Source: UBA4729 sp038236865 (GTDB taxonomy: Bacteria > Patescibacteriota > Saccharimonadia > Saccharimonadales > UBA4665). From it: 21,434 nt of DNA. This document shows, piece after piece, positions 20,090 through 21,434 of the stretch; position 1 is the stretch's first letter, and every line of letters begins with the position of its first letter. The notes under the pieces were generated by a model that was given only the letters and a program-made list of their open reading frames with translations, had not been told where the DNA came from and ran no database searches. The DNA lies in NCBI GenBank assembly GCA_038236865.1, contig JBBRZI010000018.1, forward strand, positions 1 through 21,434, given 5' to 3'. Both the position numbers and the translations under genes were made by a program.

Positions 20090-21434
20090 ATGACACTGAC
20101 GACGGAGATCACCTATTTACCGGGCATCGGCCCAGCCATGGCTAAGAAGTTCGGGTTTTTGGGGATTAACAGCCTCGCCGATCTGATTGACTACTTACCC
20201 CGCCGCTATGACGATTATTCAGCGCTGATGCCAGCTGCCCAACTGCGGCCGGGCTTAGTTACGCTGGAAGCCACTGTGCAAACTGTCACCGGTCGCTACG
20301 TCCGCCGCGGCATGCACATTACCGAAGCCATCGCCGCCGACGCCACCGGCAGTGTGCGGCTGATTTGGTTCAACCAGCCCTACCGAGCGGCAGCCATTAA
20401 ACGTGATCAACCGTATTATATTTCTGGTCAGTACGAACTGAGCCATCAGCGGTTTAGTATTATGAACCCGAGCCTGGAGCTTGTGTCTGATTTCCCGGTT
20501 AACACCGCCCGCATCTTGCCGATTTACCGCGAAACCAAAGGTCTGACATCGCGCCAGATTCGGGCGGCGCTCGGCCAGACTATGCCGCTGATTACCGCCT
20601 TGCCGGAAACAATGCCAGCTTGGTTAGTACAAGAACAACACCTCATGGGCCGCGCGGAGGCCGTCAAAGCCATGCATTTTCCCGAGTCGAGTGAGCAGCT
20701 CCAGGCGGCACGGGTACGGTTCGGCTTTGAAGAGGTGTTTCGTTTGGCGCTGGCCAGTCTGCTTAACAAACAGGCCAACCAGCACGAGCACGCCTTGGTC
20801 ATCCCATTTAACGAAACGTTGGCCCGCGAGTTTGTCGGCCACCTGCCGTTCAAGCTAACTGATGCCCAGCGCCGGGTGATTTGGCAGATCTATCAGGACC
20901 TGCAGAAGCCCCAGCCAATGAACCGTCTAATTGAAGGTGATGTTGGTTCCGGTAAGACGGTTGTCGCGGCAATGGCGGCTCTGATGGCGCTCGAACAGGG
21001 CTGGCAGGTCGCTTTGATGGCCCCAACGGAGTTATTAGCCCGTCAGCATGCCGACACGCTGTATAGCCTACTGAAGCCGCTTGGTCTCGAGCAGACGGTT
21101 GATTTGCTGGTCGGCAGTCTTAAACCGGCCCAAAAAGCCCATGCTCGAGCCGCTATCGCCAGTGGCAATGCCCAATTTATTGTCGGCACCCAGGCGTTAA
21201 TCCAGGAAACCGTCGCGATGTCCAAGCTCGCCCTTGTTGTGATCGACGAACAGCACCGGTTTGGCGTCGACCAGCGCAAGGCCCTCCAGATCAAAGCCGG
21301 CCACATGCCGCATGTTTTAAGCCTGACGGCCACGCCGATCCCGCGCAGCCTCGCCCTCACCCTATACGGTGAGCTCGACATTTCGATACTGGGCGACAAA
21401 CCGCCCGGTCGGCTGCCGATTATTACCGAAATTA
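20090..21434 (+). CDS. recG: ATP-dependent DNA helicase RecG (3' truncated by the window)
   Basis: The first 448 codons of RecG, which reverses stalled replication forks and migrates Holliday junctions. The N-terminus shows the helix-hairpin motif YLPGIGPAMAKKFGFLGI and DLIDYLPRRYDDYS. An OB-fold wedge domain follows (about 55-140). The helicase domain has TDAQRRV, Walker A GDVGSGKT (283-290), motif Ia APTELLARQH, the DEQH box at 386-389 (VVIDEQHRFGVDQR) and motif III TATPIPR. The second helicase lobe and the C-terminal TRG motif lie beyond the window. The wedge is slightly short compared with proteobacterial RecG. The start is supported by the family N-terminus and by a well-formed promoter 6 nt upstream. 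Confidence 0.95.
   Translation, partial: MTLTTEITYLPGIGPAMAKKFGFLGINSLADLIDYLPRRYDDYSALMPAAQLRPGLVTLEATVQTVTGRYVRRGMHITEAIAADATGSVRLIWFNQPYRAAAIKRDQPYYISGQYELSHQRFSIMNPSLELVSDFPVNTARILPIYRETKGLTSRQIRAALGQTMPLITALPETMPAWLVQEQHLMGRAEAVKAMHFPESSEQLQAARVRFGFEEVFRLALASLLNKQANQHEHALVIPFNETLAREFVGHLPFKLTDAQRRVIWQIYQDLQKPQPMNRLIEGDVGSGKTVVAAMAALMALEQGWQVALMAPTELLARQHADTLYSLLKPLGLEQTVDLLVGSLKPAQKAHARAAIASGNAQFIVGTQALIQETVAMSKLALVVIDEQHRFGVDQRKALQIKAGHMPHVLSLTATPIPRSLALTLYGELDISILGDKPPGRLPIITEI

Noticed and set aside
1..21434. tRNA genes, CRISPR repeats, insertion sequences, prophage genes
   Set aside because: Looked for by eye on both strands; no cloverleaf, regularly spaced repeat, transposase or phage structural motif was seen. 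A tRNAscan-SE and repeat search would be decisive.

Overview
The window looks like a stretch of a small-genome bacterium of the Candidate Phyla Radiation, most likely Saccharibacteria (TM7) or a close relative. This is inferred from compact gene packing, the standard code (TGA works as a stop), mid GC, nusA without the usual rimP/infB neighbours, and many genes with no room for a Shine-Dalgarno leader. No rRNA marker is present, so the placement is an inference. Nothing suggests a prophage, insertion sequence, CRISPR array or tRNA.

Layout. 1-178 is the tail of a probable surface protein, followed by a hairpin and a SpoU/TrmH-type RNA methyltransferase on the minus strand. A 47-bp divergent promoter separates that gene from a PilB/GspE-type ATPase (831-2438). 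Two small tandem genes (2469-3234) encode WhiB-like four-cysteine proteins. Then come rplS, rnhB and yraN (3301-4747), convergent with a large M1 aminopeptidase (pepN, minus, 4755-7313). Divergent from pepN is nusA (7449-8612), whose leader holds a terminator-like hairpin, followed by a small cysteine-rich gene. clpC (9079-11556) sits behind an exact CIRCE operator and overlaps a membrane-anchored putative gluzincin. radA and a PIN-TRAM gene form a tight pair (12594-14627), convergent with a large class A penicillin-binding protein (minus, 14647-17802). Finally tyrS, a SAM methyltransferase and the first 448 codons of recG run to the window edge.

How the genes work together. Most are housekeeping: translation (rplS, tyrS, RNA methyltransferase), transcription elongation (nusA), DNA repair and replication (rnhB, radA, recG, yraN), protein quality control (clpC, pepN), and envelope or pilus functions (PBP, PilB-type ATPase). 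The more unusual content is the WhiB-like pair, the small cysteine-rich protein, the putative HExxH peptidase, and the regulatory layout.

A recurrent feature is a -10 hexamer (TAnnnT) ending 6-8 nt before the start codon, which predicts leaderless mRNAs for many genes. By contrast nusA, clpC and radA have real leaders with Shine-Dalgarno sequences, and two of those leaders carry obvious regulatory structures. All statements come from reading the sequence; no database search was run.
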